A DNA stretch of 64,000 nucleotides from Streptacidiphilus sp041262165 (GTDB lineage Bacteria; Actinomycetota; Actinomycetes; Streptomycetales; Streptomycetaceae), in contig NZ_JBGCBY010000029.1 in the NCBI RefSeq assembly GCF_041262165.1, forward strand, positions 55,945-119,944. Reading direction: 5' to 3'. Numbering within the stretch: position 1 is the first letter of the stretch; the number at the start of each line of letters is the position of its first letter. Made by a program: the position numbers and the translations under genes. This document shows positions 51,801-60,250 of the stretch, piece by piece. The notes below the pieces were generated by a model. The model was not told where the DNA came from, made no database searches, and saw only the letters and a list, made by a program, of their open reading frames with translations.

Positions 51801-53421
51801 TGTCGAGCCTGGCGTCCTCCGCGCCGACGACGCACTGGTAGGGCTCTCCGTCGATCTCGTGGAAGACCGTGCGCAGGGCCTCGTGGCGGATCACCACGTC
51901 GGCGACGGCTGTGCGCAGGGCCGTCACGTCCACCGGACCGCGCAGCCTGATGGTGTGCGCGACGTTGTAGGTGCTGTTGGGCCCTTCCATCTTGTTCAGG
52001 AACCACAGCCGCCGCTGCGCGTAGGAGAGAGGAATGTCGTCCGTTCGGTCCATGGCGTGGGAGCCCCTTCTCGCAATTGCCGTGTCAATGGTCGGTGCTT
52101 CGATCCGGCTCGGCCGAATTCCCGGGTCCTTCGCCGCGACCCGCAGAATCCGGGTGAACCCCTCGGCGAGCAGTTCCATGAATTCCCGGTCGAAGAGGTC
52201 GGTGGCGTACTTGAGCAGCAGTGTGATTCCGGACGGGTCGCCGCCGGCGTCCCTGGTCTCGGCGAGTTCCACGGTCAGATCGAACTTCGCCACTTCCAGT
52301 TCGACCACCTCGGCCCTTGCCCGGAGGCCGGGGAAGTCGGCTGTCACCCCGGCGTGGCTCTGCAGCAGCAGCATGGTCTGGAAGAGCGGGTGCCGGGCCA
52401 GCGAGCGGACCGGGTTGAGCTCCTCGACCAACCGCTCGAACGGCAGGTCCTGGTGCGCGAAGGCACCCAGGTCGGCCGTCCTGACCCGGGCCAGCAGCTC
52501 ACTGAAGGTCGGGTCGCCGGAGACGTCCGCGCGCAGCACCAGGGTGTTGACGAAGAAGCCGACCAGGTCCTCCAACGCCTCGTCGGTGCGTCCTGCGACC
52601 GGCATGCCCAGGGGGATGTCGTCGCCGGCTCCCAGCCTGGCCAGCACCGCCGCGAAGGCCGCCTGCAGCACCATGAACAGGGTGGCGTCGTGCTCCCTGG
52701 CACAGGCCAGCAGGTCCCGGTGCAGCTCCGGATCGAGTTCGGCGCGGAGCACCGCGCCCCGGCCCGACGCCGTGCCCGGTCGCGGCCGCCCGCTGGGTAC
52801 GGGCAGCTCCGCAGGCAGCCCGTCGAGGGCCTCGCACCAGTAGCCGAGCTGCTCGGTGATCAGGCTGCCGGGCTGTCCGGTCGCACCGAGGAGCTCGTGC
52901 TGCCACAGCGCGTAGTCGCGGTACTGCACCGGCAGCGGCTCCCAGGCCGGTGGGCGGCCCTGAGCCCGCTCCGCGTACGCGGCGGCCAGGTCGCGCAGCA
53001 GCGGACCGAGCGACCAGCCGTCGGTGGCGATGTGGTGGATCACCAGCAGCAGCACGTGCTGCTCCGGGCCGAGGACGAACAACCGGGCCCGCAGCGGGAG
53101 TTCCATCGCGAGGTCGAAGCCCTGGCCGCCGACGCGGGCCAGCTCCACCTCCAGCAGCTCGGGTGCGCACAGCGTCCGGGTCCACGGCGGCCGGGCCTCG
53201 GCAGCATCCAGGACGTGCTGCCAGGGCTGCCCGTCCCGCTCGGGGAAGAGCGTGCGCAGCACCTCGTGCCGGCCGACCAGGTCGGTGACTGCGGCGCGCA
53301 GGGCCTCGGCGTCCAGCGGCCCGTGCAGGTGGAGCGCCAGCGGAACGTTGTAGGTCGCAGCCGGTCCCTCCACCTGCTGGAGGAACCAGAGCCGGGTCTG
53401 CGCGAACGACAGGGGGGTCAT
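48823..53421 (-). CDS. NRPS, C-C-A-T (initiating protein)
   Basis: 1532 aa. Two consecutive condensation domains (LSFAQTRLWFLQQ... with VIHHIATDGWS; LSYAQRRLWFLNK... with VMHHIASDGWS), then adenylation (FTSGSTGVPKG, NGYSPAES, TGKLDRR) and carrier (FFDLGGHSLLVTRL). No A or T separates the two C domains. Specificity residues by eye D-A-L-H-M-G-G-I-F-K, close to aliphatic codes (low reliability). ATG 53421 follows AAGGACGAGG. An internal Met at 52053 could start a shorter C-A-T form. Needs an external donor for the first C domain. Confidence 0.92.
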   Translation of the reverse strand: MTPLSFAQTRLWFLQQVEGPAATYNVPLALHLHGPLDAEALRAAVTDLVGRHEVLRTLFPERDGQPWQHVLDAAEARPPWTRTLCAPELLEVELARVGGQGFDLAMELPLRARLFVLGPEQHVLLLVIHHIATDGWSLGPLLRDLAAAYAERAQGRPPAWEPLPVQYRDYALWQHELLGATGQPGSLITEQLGYWCEALDGLPAELPVPSGRPRPGTASGRGAVLRAELDPELHRDLLACAREHDATLFMVLQAAFAAVLARLGAGDDIPLGMPVAGRTDEALEDLVGFFVNTLVLRADVSGDPTFSELLARVRTADLGAFAHQDLPFERLVEELNPVRSLARHPLFQTMLLLQSHAGVTADFPGLRARAEVVELEVAKFDLTVELAETRDAGGDPSGITLLLKYATDLFDREFMELLAEGFTRILRVAAKDPGIRPSRIEAPTIDTAIARRGSHAMDRTDDIPLSYAQRRLWFLNKMEGPNSTYNVAHTIRLRGPVDVTALRTAVADVVIRHEALRTVFHEIDGEPYQCVVGAEDARLDIPEFRVTPEQLALELDTAARRAFDLGAELPIRADLFTVGPEEHVLLLVMHHIASDGWSLGPVMRDLAAAYQARSSGSAPVWEPLPVQYVDYTLWQQEVLGSADDPDSLLSQQLAFWREALTGLPEELSLPLDRPRSAEASRTGEISMLTFDKALHRRLLDFARENNVTLFMVLQAAVAGLLTRLGAGTDIPFGTPSAGRSDEALDELVGFFVNTLVLRTDVSADPTFRELVARVRAADLEAYANADVPFERLVEELNPVRSLARHPLFQVMLVVQNNAEAKLQIPGIDVEIEPVVTGSAKFDLTLGFTETFDADREPAGILSVVEYATDLFDRSSVESLAARLERLLGRQLAEPDVPVGRLEVLSRAERQALLVDWNDTATEFPADRCVHELVEEQAAAHPDAIALVFGAERLSYAELDARADQLARHLVARGVSRGEIVGVYLERGVELTVAVLAVLKAGAAYTMLDPEFPVDRITAVLGHTGARFAVTRASLAGRIGGGTGGTGLTEIVLDEPAVAEAVAAQPVGPLGRTARPGDAACVMFTSGSTGVPKGVVSPHRAVVGTLVGQGFVDFKAPHVWLQCAPVSWDAFALELFGPLLSGGVCVLQPGQRPEPSVIARLVTEHQVDTLHVSASLLNFLLDEYPQAFSGLKQVMTGGEAASVGHVMRLLRDFPQLKLVNGYSPAESMIFTVAHEITTADGDGGPIPVGRALRNKRLYVLDESLSLVAPGVAGELYMSGVGLAHGYAGQPGMTASRFVACPFGAAGERMYRTGDLVRWRTDGVLEFLGRADDQVKIRGFRVEPVEIQTLLATHPEVGQATVLAREDVPGDKRLVAYVVPDGATTPDPRELRAFVAERLPEYMVPSAVVVLDSLPLTPTGKLDRRALPVPQYSVTAHGRAPRDEREEKLCALFAEILGLTGGVGIDDSFFDLGGHSLLVTRLISRVRSVLGAEITIKCVFEAPTVAGLVGQLTTAPKARPALRARVRSAGGGVS

Positions 53422-53441
53422 CGCCGGGCCTCGTCCTTCGC

Positions 53442-53645
53442 TCAGACGCCTGCGGCGAGGCTTGCGGGGCGGATGTCGGTCCAGGCGTCCTCGATGTACG
53501 CGAGCGCGGCGGGTCGGCCGCCGGGGCCGAAGACCTGGGTCCAGCCGGCCGGGAGGTCGAAGCGGGCCGGCCACAGCGAGTGCTGGTCCTCGCTGTTCAC
53601 CAGGACCAGGAACGTGCCGTCCTCGTCGTCGAACGGATTTGCCAC
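53442..53645 (-). CDS. MbtH-like protein
   Basis: 67-aa NRPS chaperone that binds adenylation domains. Carries the family core NSEDQHSLWP, PAGWTQVFG and YIEDAWTDIRP. GTG 53645 with GAGGAGA 7 bases upstream; reading from 53711 would add an untypical N-terminus. 20 bases before the NRPS start. Confidence 0.95.
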   Translation of the reverse strand: MANPFDDEDGTFLVLVNSEDQHSLWPARFDLPAGWTQVFGPGGRPAALAYIEDAWTDIRPASLAAGV

Positions 53646-53724
53646 CGGATTCTCCTCAAAGAAATTCGGCGCGAGCCGAAGGAAACCATGGAATGCTTTC
53701 GAGAAAAGCATAGAAATAGCCGAC

Positions 53725-55179
53725 TCAGCCGATCGGCAGAAATTCGGGCAGAAGACCGGCAGTTTGCCGCAGCGCGTTCTCGATCCCGAGCGCGGCGCCG
53801 AGCAGCGGGGTCAGGTCGTCCGGTCCGAAGACGGACAGGCCGATCGGCAGGCCTTCCGCCGTTCCGAGGGGCAGGGTGAGGTTGGGGCGGCGGGCCAGCG
53901 AGGGCGCGGTGGAGCTGCCGGGCGAGAAGGGGTCGCCGAGCTGGTGGTCCACCAGCCAGGCGGGCTCGTTGGTCGCGGCGAGCACCGCGTCCAGGCCGTG
54001 CCGCCGCAGCACTCCGTCCAGCAGCGCCGTCGCGCGTTCGACGGCCCGCCCCCGGTATCCGACCGCGTGCGCCCGGTCGTCCTCGCTGACCCGCAGCGCG
54101 GTCTCGAAGAGGTCCTGCCCGAAGAGCGAGAGCTCGACCGGGTCGGCCAGGTTGGCGGCGATCAGGTCCGGCAGGGTCTGCGGGACGCCCGCACGGGTCC
54201 GCAGATAGCGCTCCACGCTGGGCCGGAACTCCGCGTACATCGCTCGCAGCCCGTCGGCCAGCAGGTCACGCTCCAGCACGAGTTCGACCGGGACGACGAC
54301 CGCGCCGCGGTGCCGCAGCGCCTCGGCGGCCGCGTCCAGCGCGGCGTTCACCGCACGCGGCATACCGGTCACCCGCCACAGTCCCAGCCGCAGCGTCCGC
54401 GGTGGACGGGGTTCGGGGGCCGGCGGGCCGCCGAGGGCGGCCAGCGCGAGCACGGCGTCCTCCAGCCGAGGGGCCAGCAGTCCGACGCAGTCCTCGGTCT
54501 CGCTGATCGGTACGACGCCGCGCCGGGGCAGCAGCCCCGGCGGCGGCTTCAGCCCGGCGACACCGCACGCCCCGGCCGGCCCGACGACGGAGCCGTCGGT
54601 CTCGGTGCCCAGCGCCAGCGGTGCCATCCCCGCCGCCACGGCAGCTGCCGAACCCGAGGAGGATCCGCCCGGACTGTGGTCCGGCCGGTGCGGGTTGCAG
54701 GTCTGGCCGCCGACGGCTGACCAGCCCTCGGACGCCCGGGTGGAGCGGAAACTGGACCACTCGGTGAGGTTGGTCTTGCCCAGCACCACCGCACCGGCCG
54801 CCCGCAGCCGCTGCACGATCTCCGCGTCCGTGCGCGGCGGCACGTCGGCGAGCAGCCGCGAACCCGCGGTGCTGGCCAGCCCGGCCGTGTCGATACTGTC
54901 CTTGACCAGCACCGGAATGCCGTCCAGCGGCCCGCGCCCGGTGCCGGCCGCGAGCCGGCGGTCGGCCGCCGCCGCCTGCGCCGGCGCGCTGCCGTCCACC
55001 ACCAGTACCGCACCCACCAGGGCGTCAGCCTCGGCGATCCGGCCCAGGCAGCGCCGGGTCAGCTCCGCGCTGCTCACCCGTCCGTCCCGCAGCCGCCGGC
55101 CCAGCTCGCGCAGCGGCGGGAATCCGGCCGGCCGCGGTGCGGTCGGGGTGTCGTCGCCCCAGAAGATGTCGTCAGTCAA
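53725..55179 (-). CDS. Amidase (amidase signature family)
   Basis: 484 aa. Ser-cisSer-Lys triad visible: Lys in PVLVKDSIDTAG, cis-Ser in SPGGSSSGSAAAVAAG, nucleophile Ser in GTETDGSVVGPAG (family usually GTETGGS). No transit signal. May hydrolyse or form an amide in the pathway, supply ammonia to the synthetase-like enzyme, or act on the finished peptide. Overlaps the MFS gene by 8 bases. Confidence 0.9.
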   Translation of the reverse strand: MTDDIFWGDDTPTAPRPAGFPPLRELGRRLRDGRVSSAELTRRCLGRIAEADALVGAVLVVDGSAPAQAAAADRRLAAGTGRGPLDGIPVLVKDSIDTAGLASTAGSRLLADVPPRTDAEIVQRLRAAGAVVLGKTNLTEWSSFRSTRASEGWSAVGGQTCNPHRPDHSPGGSSSGSAAAVAAGMAPLALGTETDGSVVGPAGACGVAGLKPPPGLLPRRGVVPISETEDCVGLLAPRLEDAVLALAALGGPPAPEPRPPRTLRLGLWRVTGMPRAVNAALDAAAEALRHRGAVVVPVELVLERDLLADGLRAMYAEFRPSVERYLRTRAGVPQTLPDLIAANLADPVELSLFGQDLFETALRVSEDDRAHAVGYRGRAVERATALLDGVLRRHGLDAVLAATNEPAWLVDHQLGDPFSPGSSTAPSLARRPNLTLPLGTAEGLPIGLSVFGPDDLTPLLGAALGIENALRQTAGLLPEFLPIG

Positions 55180-56416
55180 GGCGGACGCTCCGGAGCCGGG
55201 GCGTCAGTACGACGATCGCGGTGGCTGCGAAGGCCAGCGAGGAGAAGACCGCCATCGTCGCCGCAAAGCCCAGGAAGCCGACCAGTAGGCCGTAGAGCAG
55301 GTTGGCCAGTGGCGCGGAGGCGTAGATGACCAGCGACAGTACCGCCATCACCCGGCCACGGACGGCACTGGCGGTCAACCGCTGCGTGAGGGACACCAGG
55401 ATGACGCCGGACTGCCCGGTGACCATGCCCAGCACCGCGTAAAGCCCCAGGGTGATCCAGAGCGAGTGGGCCAGGCCGGTACCGAGCAGACACACCCCCG
55501 CCAGCGCGGTGTCCACGATCAGGGCGAGCCCGCCGCGCCGCAGCGGCGGCAGCGACATCGCCAGGACCGAACTGGCCACCGCACCCACCGTGTAGGCGGT
55601 GAGCAGCAGGCCGGCCCCTCCGGCACCGGTGTCCATCCGCCTGGAGAGCAGCACCAGACCCAGGTTCACCGGCGGTGCGCAGGCCAGCTCGGTCAGGGTG
55701 ATCAGCAGAACGGCCGTCAGGATGCCCCGCTCGCCGCGCAGATAGCGCAGGCCATCCGCCAACTGCGGCCAGAAGCGCGGCCGTTCGGGCGCAGGTGCCG
55801 GCTCCCGGAGATAGCGCACGCGCCAGGAGGCGGCGGCCGAGAACAGGTAGCCGAAGGCGTTCACCACCGCGATCAGGGCCACCCCGCCCACACCGATCAG
55901 CCAGGCGCCGATCGGGCCGCCGGCCGCCTGCCCGCCGCGCAGGCCGAGCACGAACATGGCGTTGCCGCGGACCAGGTCCCGGTCCTCCAGCAGCAGCGGC
56001 TTGACCGCGCCCGAGGCCGGAATGAAGAAGGCGCTGAGCAGTGCCACCAGTGCCGCGGCGGCGAACAGCAACGGCACCGAGGGTCCGCTGAGAGCGATCA
56101 GTGCGGCCGCCGTCAGCATCACCCCGCAGCGCAGCAGGTCGGTCACCACCATCACCCGGCGCGGACCCTTGCGGTCGGCCAGTACACCTCCGCCGAGCAG
56201 GGCGACCATGCGCGGCAGCGAGGCGAGCGCCAGCAGCGCTCCCGCCACGGCCGGGCTGACGCTGCGGGAGAGGGTCCAGGTGAGCGCGATGTACCAGGAG
56301 GCGTCGCCGAGTGAGGCCAGGCCCATCGCGCCGGTGAAGCCGAGGTAGTTGAGACCGAACGGGGAGGAGGCGCTGCGCGCCTTCGGGGCCGGTACGTGCG
56401 TCTGCAGATCAGTCAT
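55172..56416 (-). CDS. MFS transporter
   Basis: 414 aa, about 12 membrane segments; loop motif ADRKGPRRVMVVTDLLR after TM2 matches the MFS A-like signature. DHA3/enterobactin-exporter-like. Probably exports the NRPS product and gives self-resistance. AAGGAG upstream of the ATG; overlaps its neighbours on both sides, so it is an integral part of the operon. Confidence 0.9.
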   Translation of the reverse strand: MTDLQTHVPAPKARSASSPFGLNYLGFTGAMGLASLGDASWYIALTWTLSRSVSPAVAGALLALASLPRMVALLGGGVLADRKGPRRVMVVTDLLRCGVMLTAAALIALSGPSVPLLFAAAALVALLSAFFIPASGAVKPLLLEDRDLVRGNAMFVLGLRGGQAAGGPIGAWLIGVGGVALIAVVNAFGYLFSAAASWRVRYLREPAPAPERPRFWPQLADGLRYLRGERGILTAVLLITLTELACAPPVNLGLVLLSRRMDTGAGGAGLLLTAYTVGAVASSVLAMSLPPLRRGGLALIVDTALAGVCLLGTGLAHSLWITLGLYAVLGMVTGQSGVILVSLTQRLTASAVRGRVMAVLSLVIYASAPLANLLYGLLVGFLGFAATMAVFSSLAFAATAIVVLTPRLRSVRLD

Positions 56417-57803
56417 GACTCAGCGCTCCTTCTCTCTGCCGCGCACGCGCGGACCCGGGTGCGGACAGTCCGTGCGCTCCCGACGTACTCGGCGGGCCGG
56501 CCGTGCCGGGAGCCCACAGGTCCTCGGGTGCGAGCGCGGAGACGGCGTACTTGCCGAGCGCGCTGGTCAGCATCCGCAGCTCCAGGGCCAGGCACTCGAC
56601 CAGCCTGGTCAGTCCCCGCTCCGGGTCCTCGTCCGCGGCGACCAGGGCCGCCCGGCCGAGACCGACCGCCGAGGCCCCCAGGGCGAGGCAGACGGCGGCC
56701 CGGCCCCCCTCCCAGATCCGGCCGGACGCCAGCGGCCGGCCGCCGGACCGGCCGATCCGCAGCAGGCACTCACCGAGCGGCAGCCCGACGCGCTGGATCG
56801 CGATGGTCGGCGCCCAACCGGTGCCGCCCTCCGCGCCGTCCACGGTCACCGCGTCCGCGCCGGCCTCCCAGGCCACCGCGGCGGCCTGGGCGATGTCCCG
56901 GCCCGGGTGCAGCTTCACCCACACCTTGGCCCGCGGGTAGTTGTTGCGCATCAGCCGGACCTGCTGGCGCAGGATCTCCTCGGTGACCGTGCCTGCGCTG
57001 CCGCAGCGCAGGACCCGGTCGGCGTCCGGGCCGAACACCTCCTCGATGGCGAACTGCTCGTCCACCCGCGCGGCGGCGGCCCGGTCCAGCACGGTCATGC
57101 CGCCCAGACCGGGCTTCGCGCCCTGACCGACCTTCAGCTCGAAGGCCAGCCGTCCGCTCTCCAACAGCGGCCGCGCACCGGGGTCGCTGTACACCAGGTT
57201 CCACACCTCGGCGTCGGCGTCCTCGGTACTCTGCTGCACCGCCAGACCGCCCATCCCGTCCGGCAGTTCGCCGGTGTAGGACTGGATCCGGGCCAGCACC
57301 GAGCGCTGGGTCTGCTCCCCGGCGCGGCCGTAGCCGGTGATCGGCACGACGTTCTCACCGATCACCATGGGTATGCCCAGGCGTCCGGCCTGGCGGCTCG
57401 CGCCCAGCACCTGCTCGGTGCCGGCCGCGCGGGTCGAGCCGAAGGCGGAGAGGTAGAGCGGGAGCGGCGAGGAGAACCCGCCCACGTTCGCCGACAGGTC
57501 CACGTCCGTGTGCAGCGGCTCGCGGCCCAGCTCGATCAGCTTCTCCAGGCGCAGCGGCATGAACACCGGCTGCGCCAGCCGGAAGGCGTCCAGCGGGTCG
57601 CCGGTCCCGGCGCCGGGCTCGGCGCCGAACAGCGTCTGCCCGTAGGCCCCGTCCGGCGGGAAGGCGGCGGCGGCGCCCAGCCGGGCCCGCTCCCGGATCG
57701 CCTGCTCGGGCAGGCCGGGCGTGCTCAGACCTGGGGTGCTCAGACCAGGGGTGCTCAGACCTGGCGTGCTCGGACCAGGGGCGTTCGGCCCCGCCGCGCT
57801 CAC
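56409..57803 (-). CDS. FMN-binding glutamate synthase-like protein
   Basis: 464 aa. Synthase (FMN) barrel of GltB: TDVDLSANVGGFSSPLPLYLSAFG, KVGQGAKPGLGG, VKLHPGRDIAQAAAVAWEAGADAVTVDGAEGGTG, ALGASAVGLGRAAL. The cysteine-rich [3Fe-4S] segment that normally follows the last motif (CHLNTCPVG type) is missing, as are the amidotransferase and GXGXG domains. It may make glutamate or use FMN otherwise. The N-terminus carries 15-base repeats encoding PGLST. GTG overlaps the synthetase-like stop. Confidence 0.85.
   Translation of the reverse strand: MSAAGPNAPGPSTPGLSTPGLSTPGLSTPGLPEQAIRERARLGAAAAFPPDGAYGQTLFGAEPGAGTGDPLDAFRLAQPVFMPLRLEKLIELGREPLHTDVDLSANVGGFSSPLPLYLSAFGSTRAAGTEQVLGASRQAGRLGIPMVIGENVVPITGYGRAGEQTQRSVLARIQSYTGELPDGMGGLAVQQSTEDADAEVWNLVYSDPGARPLLESGRLAFELKVGQGAKPGLGGMTVLDRAAAARVDEQFAIEEVFGPDADRVLRCGSAGTVTEEILRQQVRLMRNNYPRAKVWVKLHPGRDIAQAAAVAWEAGADAVTVDGAEGGTGWAPTIAIQRVGLPLGECLLRIGRSGGRPLASGRIWEGGRAAVCLALGASAVGLGRAALVAADEDPERGLTRLVECLALELRMLTSALGKYAVSALAPEDLWAPGTAGPPSTSGAHGLSAPGSARARQREGALSHD
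57721..57780 (-). repeat. 15-base coding tandem repeat
   Basis: Four units of the GTGCTCAGACC(T/A)GGG type on the + strand, encoding Pro-Gly-Leu-Ser-Thr repeats near the N-terminus of the glutamate-synthase-like protein; likely a disordered, length-variable linker. Confidence 0.9.
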
Positions 57804-58816
57804 GGCGACACCACGCCGGGGAGCTTCGGGAAGGCGTTGGCCTGCCAGGCGTTGTCCAGTCCGGTCACGAAGCGGGTGAGCCGCTCCACGCCGATGCCGA
57901 AGCCGGCGCTCGCGGGGATGCCCTCGCGGACCAACTGCAGGTACCAGCCGTACTTGGCGGGGTTCTCCCCGGTCTCCCGGATCCGGGAGACGATCCGCGC
58001 GTAGTCGGACTCGCGCTCGCTGCCGCTGCACAGCTCGCCGTAGCCCTCCGGGGCGATCAGGTCGAAGTTGCGCAGCACTCCGGGCACGACCTGGCTCTCC
58101 CGGTCGTAGAAGCCGCGCGAGCCCTTGGGGTAGTCCACGATGAAGAACGGGCGCGGGGACTGACGGGAGATCAGCGCCTCGCCCTCCCAGTCGATTTCCG
58201 CGTCCGGGCTCTGCGGGTGTCCGAGCTTGTGCAGCTCACCCACGGCCTCGGCGTGTGTGCGCCGCTGGAAGGACTCACCGAGCAGCGCCGCGAAGGCGTC
58301 GGTGTCCCGGCCCAACAGGGCGAAGTCTTCCGGCAGCCGCTCGACGACCCGGCGCACCATGTGCTTGACCAGGCCCTCGACGACGGCGGTGATCTGCTCC
58401 CGGGTCGCCCCGGCAACCTCGACGTCGATCTGGTGGAACTCGACCAGGTGACGGCTGGTGGAGGTGGTCTCCAACGGCTCCAGGCGGATGTTGGGGGCAA
58501 TGCAGAAGATCTTGTCGAATGCCAGCAGCGAGGCCTGCTTGTAGAGGATGGCGCTGGTCATCATCTTGTAGCGGTGACCGTAGAAGTCGACGTCCACCTG
58601 CTTGGCGCCGCGCGCGCCCGGATCGGTGACCGGACCGATGATCGGCGGCAGCATCTCGGCGAACCCGGCTCCGGTGAGGTGCTCGCGGGCGGCGGCGAGC
58701 AGACCCTGCTGGATCCGCAGCGCAGCCCGGGTGACTGGCGACGTCAGGTGCTGCCGGGGGTCGGCGGGGGGCAGTTGGCCCTCGCGGGGACCTGCCTCGG
58801 GAACGGTCAGGGTCAT
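57800..58816 (-). CDS. Class II aaRS-core paralog (AsnA/AsxRS-like)
   Basis: 338 aa, the catalytic core of aspartyl/asparaginyl-tRNA synthetases without the N-terminal OB anticodon-binding domain. Motif 2 region RLEPLETTSTSRHLVEFHQIDVE-type and motif 3 GFGIGVERLTRF are intact (long match; key residues Arg-His-Glu). Related archaeal paralogs are asparagine synthetases (established). Next to glutamate mutase it may activate 3-methylaspartate, giving an amide or aminoacyl ester (inference). AGGAG lies 9 bases before the ATG at 58816. Confidence 0.85.
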   Translation of the reverse strand: MTLTVPEAGPREGQLPPADPRQHLTSPVTRAALRIQQGLLAAAREHLTGAGFAEMLPPIIGPVTDPGARGAKQVDVDFYGHRYKMMTSAILYKQASLLAFDKIFCIAPNIRLEPLETTSTSRHLVEFHQIDVEVAGATREQITAVVEGLVKHMVRRVVERLPEDFALLGRDTDAFAALLGESFQRRTHAEAVGELHKLGHPQSPDAEIDWEGEALISRQSPRPFFIVDYPKGSRGFYDRESQVVPGVLRNFDLIAPEGYGELCSGSERESDYARIVSRIRETGENPAKYGWYLQLVREGIPASAGFGIGVERLTRFVTGLDNAWQANAFPKLPGVVSP

Positions 58817-58847
58817 GGTGTTCAGCTCCTGTTCGGAAGGACGGACG

Positions 58848-58948
58848 GTGCGGTACGCGGGTGGTGCGGTACACGGGGTCGCGCGGTACGCGGGTGGTGC
58901 GGTACACAGGGGCGTGCGGTACACGGGGTCGTGCGGTAGGCGGGTCGC
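58848..58948. repeat. Degenerate tandem repeat, about 16-17 base unit
   Basis: Units of the GTGCGGTACACGGGGTC type repeat five to six times in the 144-base gap between the mutase E and synthetase-like genes. Open in the synthetase frame, which gives a false N-terminal extension. Confidence 0.8.
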
Positions 58949-58960
58949 GCGGGTGCCCGT

Positions 58961-60250
58961 TCAGCCGTGCCGGCCGGCGGCCGCCACCGGGCGCCGCGGT
59001 ACGGCCTCGACGGCCGCCTCGTCGAAACCTCGCGCGACGAAGGAGAGCGAGGAGAGCAGCGCGGTCGAGCTCATCCGCTCGGAGCGGGAGACCTCGGCGA
59101 GGCCGCCGATCGGCAGGGCGCCGATGTCCGACCACAGCAGCCGCCCGTCGGCGCCGATCAGGCTCCGGGACCGGCCCGCGTTGTCGGGGTGCAGGCAGAA
59201 CGGGACGTCCAGGTAGCCCCGCTCGAACGCGGTCACCAGCGCCAGGCCGAGGTCCCCCTGGTCCAGGTCCAGCACGGCCTCGACGATCGCCCGTGCCTCG
59301 GCCAGCAGCCCGGTGTCCGGATAGCCGGCGGACCGGCCCCGCTCGTCGACGGCGGCCTTCGCCGCCAGCTCCAGTGCGGTGACGTTCTCGGCGACGGTGG
59401 GGATCCGATGCGCCTCCGCCGCGGTCTTGACGATCAGTCGGGCCGCGCCGGTGCGGGCCGCGAGCCGGGCGGCCTCCCCCAGCAGCAGCAGCGCGCCGTG
59501 CTCGCTGCGGGGATAGACGCCCATGTAGGTGTAGACGACGAGGTGCCAGTCCAGGTCCGGGAGCAGGTCGGCGGCCAGCGCCGCCAGCGCGGCCAGGGCC
59601 TCCTCGTCCTGTTCCCGGTTGGTCTGCTGGGCGTAGCTGAGCGAGACACTGCGCAGCCCCAGGCTGCGGAAGAACAGGGCCTCGAGCACGCTCAGCGCCA
59701 CAAGCAGCGAGGGCGGGCACAACTGCCCCATCATGCAGCCGCCGAAGGTCTCCAGATGCGGCTCCATCCCGGTCTCGCGCAGCCTGGCGAAGCCCTCGCA
59801 GCAGCGCCTCCAACTGGCCACCGAGTCCCGCAGCGGACTACGGCTGTAGGGGAGGCAGTAGGAGATCGGGCCGCCCTCGGTGGCGCTGAGGCCGGTGGCC
59901 GCCATGGTCCGGAAGATGGCCTCGGGGTGCGCCGAGCCGTGGCGCACCTGTACCGGGAAGCTCGGCCCGGCGATCCCGTCCAGGACCGCCCGGGTGGTGT
60001 CGGGGCCGTGGTGGACCAGCGGGTACCCGTTGAGGTCGGCGCCCTGCTCCAGGGCTCGGTGGACGGCTTCGTGGTCGCCCACCCGGGTGTAGCTGTCCAG
60101 GGTGAGCGTGCCGACGGTGGTCGCGGCGGCCCGCCGGGTCGCGAGCAGTCCCTCCCGCATCAGCCGCGGGTCGCTCATGCCCATCCGCGGCTGCACCACC
60201 AGGTCGCCGGCCGCCGCGGCGGCCCGGACGAACGCGCCGAAGCCGGTCAT
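58961..60250 (-). CDS. glmE: Methylaspartate mutase, large subunit (GlmE)
   Basis: Catalytic subunit of B12-dependent glutamate mutase, which interconverts L-glutamate and (2S,3S)-3-methylaspartate. 429 aa. Family stretches: VVQPRMGMSDPRLMREGL, VGTLTLDSYTRVGDH, LNGYPLVHHGPD, VQVRHGSAHPEAIFRTM, EGGPISYCLPYSR, HLETFGGCMMGQLCPPSLLVAL, KTAAEAHRIPT. Slightly shorter than clostridial GlmE. ATG overlaps the small-subunit stop. Confidence 0.93.
   Translation of the reverse strand: MTGFGAFVRAAAAAGDLVVQPRMGMSDPRLMREGLLATRRAAATTVGTLTLDSYTRVGDHEAVHRALEQGADLNGYPLVHHGPDTTRAVLDGIAGPSFPVQVRHGSAHPEAIFRTMAATGLSATEGGPISYCLPYSRSPLRDSVASWRRCCEGFARLRETGMEPHLETFGGCMMGQLCPPSLLVALSVLEALFFRSLGLRSVSLSYAQQTNREQDEEALAALAALAADLLPDLDWHLVVYTYMGVYPRSEHGALLLLGEAARLAARTGAARLIVKTAAEAHRIPTVAENVTALELAAKAAVDERGRSAGYPDTGLLAEARAIVEAVLDLDQGDLGLALVTAFERGYLDVPFCLHPDNAGRSRSLIGADGRLLWSDIGALPIGGLAEVSRSERMSSTALLSSLSFVARGFDEAAVEAVPRRPVAAAGRHG

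Noticed and set aside
52051..52065. Gly-Ser-His-Ala-Met between the two C domains, as in expression-vector tags
   Set aside because: Flanking sequence is continuous native NRPS coding sequence with the same codon usage, so it is not vector contamination. Kept only as a possible internal start.
44855..53421. Firm prediction of NRPS substrates from specificity residues
   Set aside because: The codes were aligned by eye and do not match a known code exactly, so no amino acid is claimed.
57800..58816. Housekeeping asparaginyl- or aspartyl-tRNA synthetase
   Set aside because: It lacks the anticodon-binding OB domain, is about 100 residues short and lies inside a biosynthetic operon.
58817..58924. 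N-terminal extension of the synthetase-like protein (YRTPLCTAPPAYR type)
   Set aside because: It is a translation of the tandem repeat; the ATG at 58816 has AGGAG and begins the conserved part.
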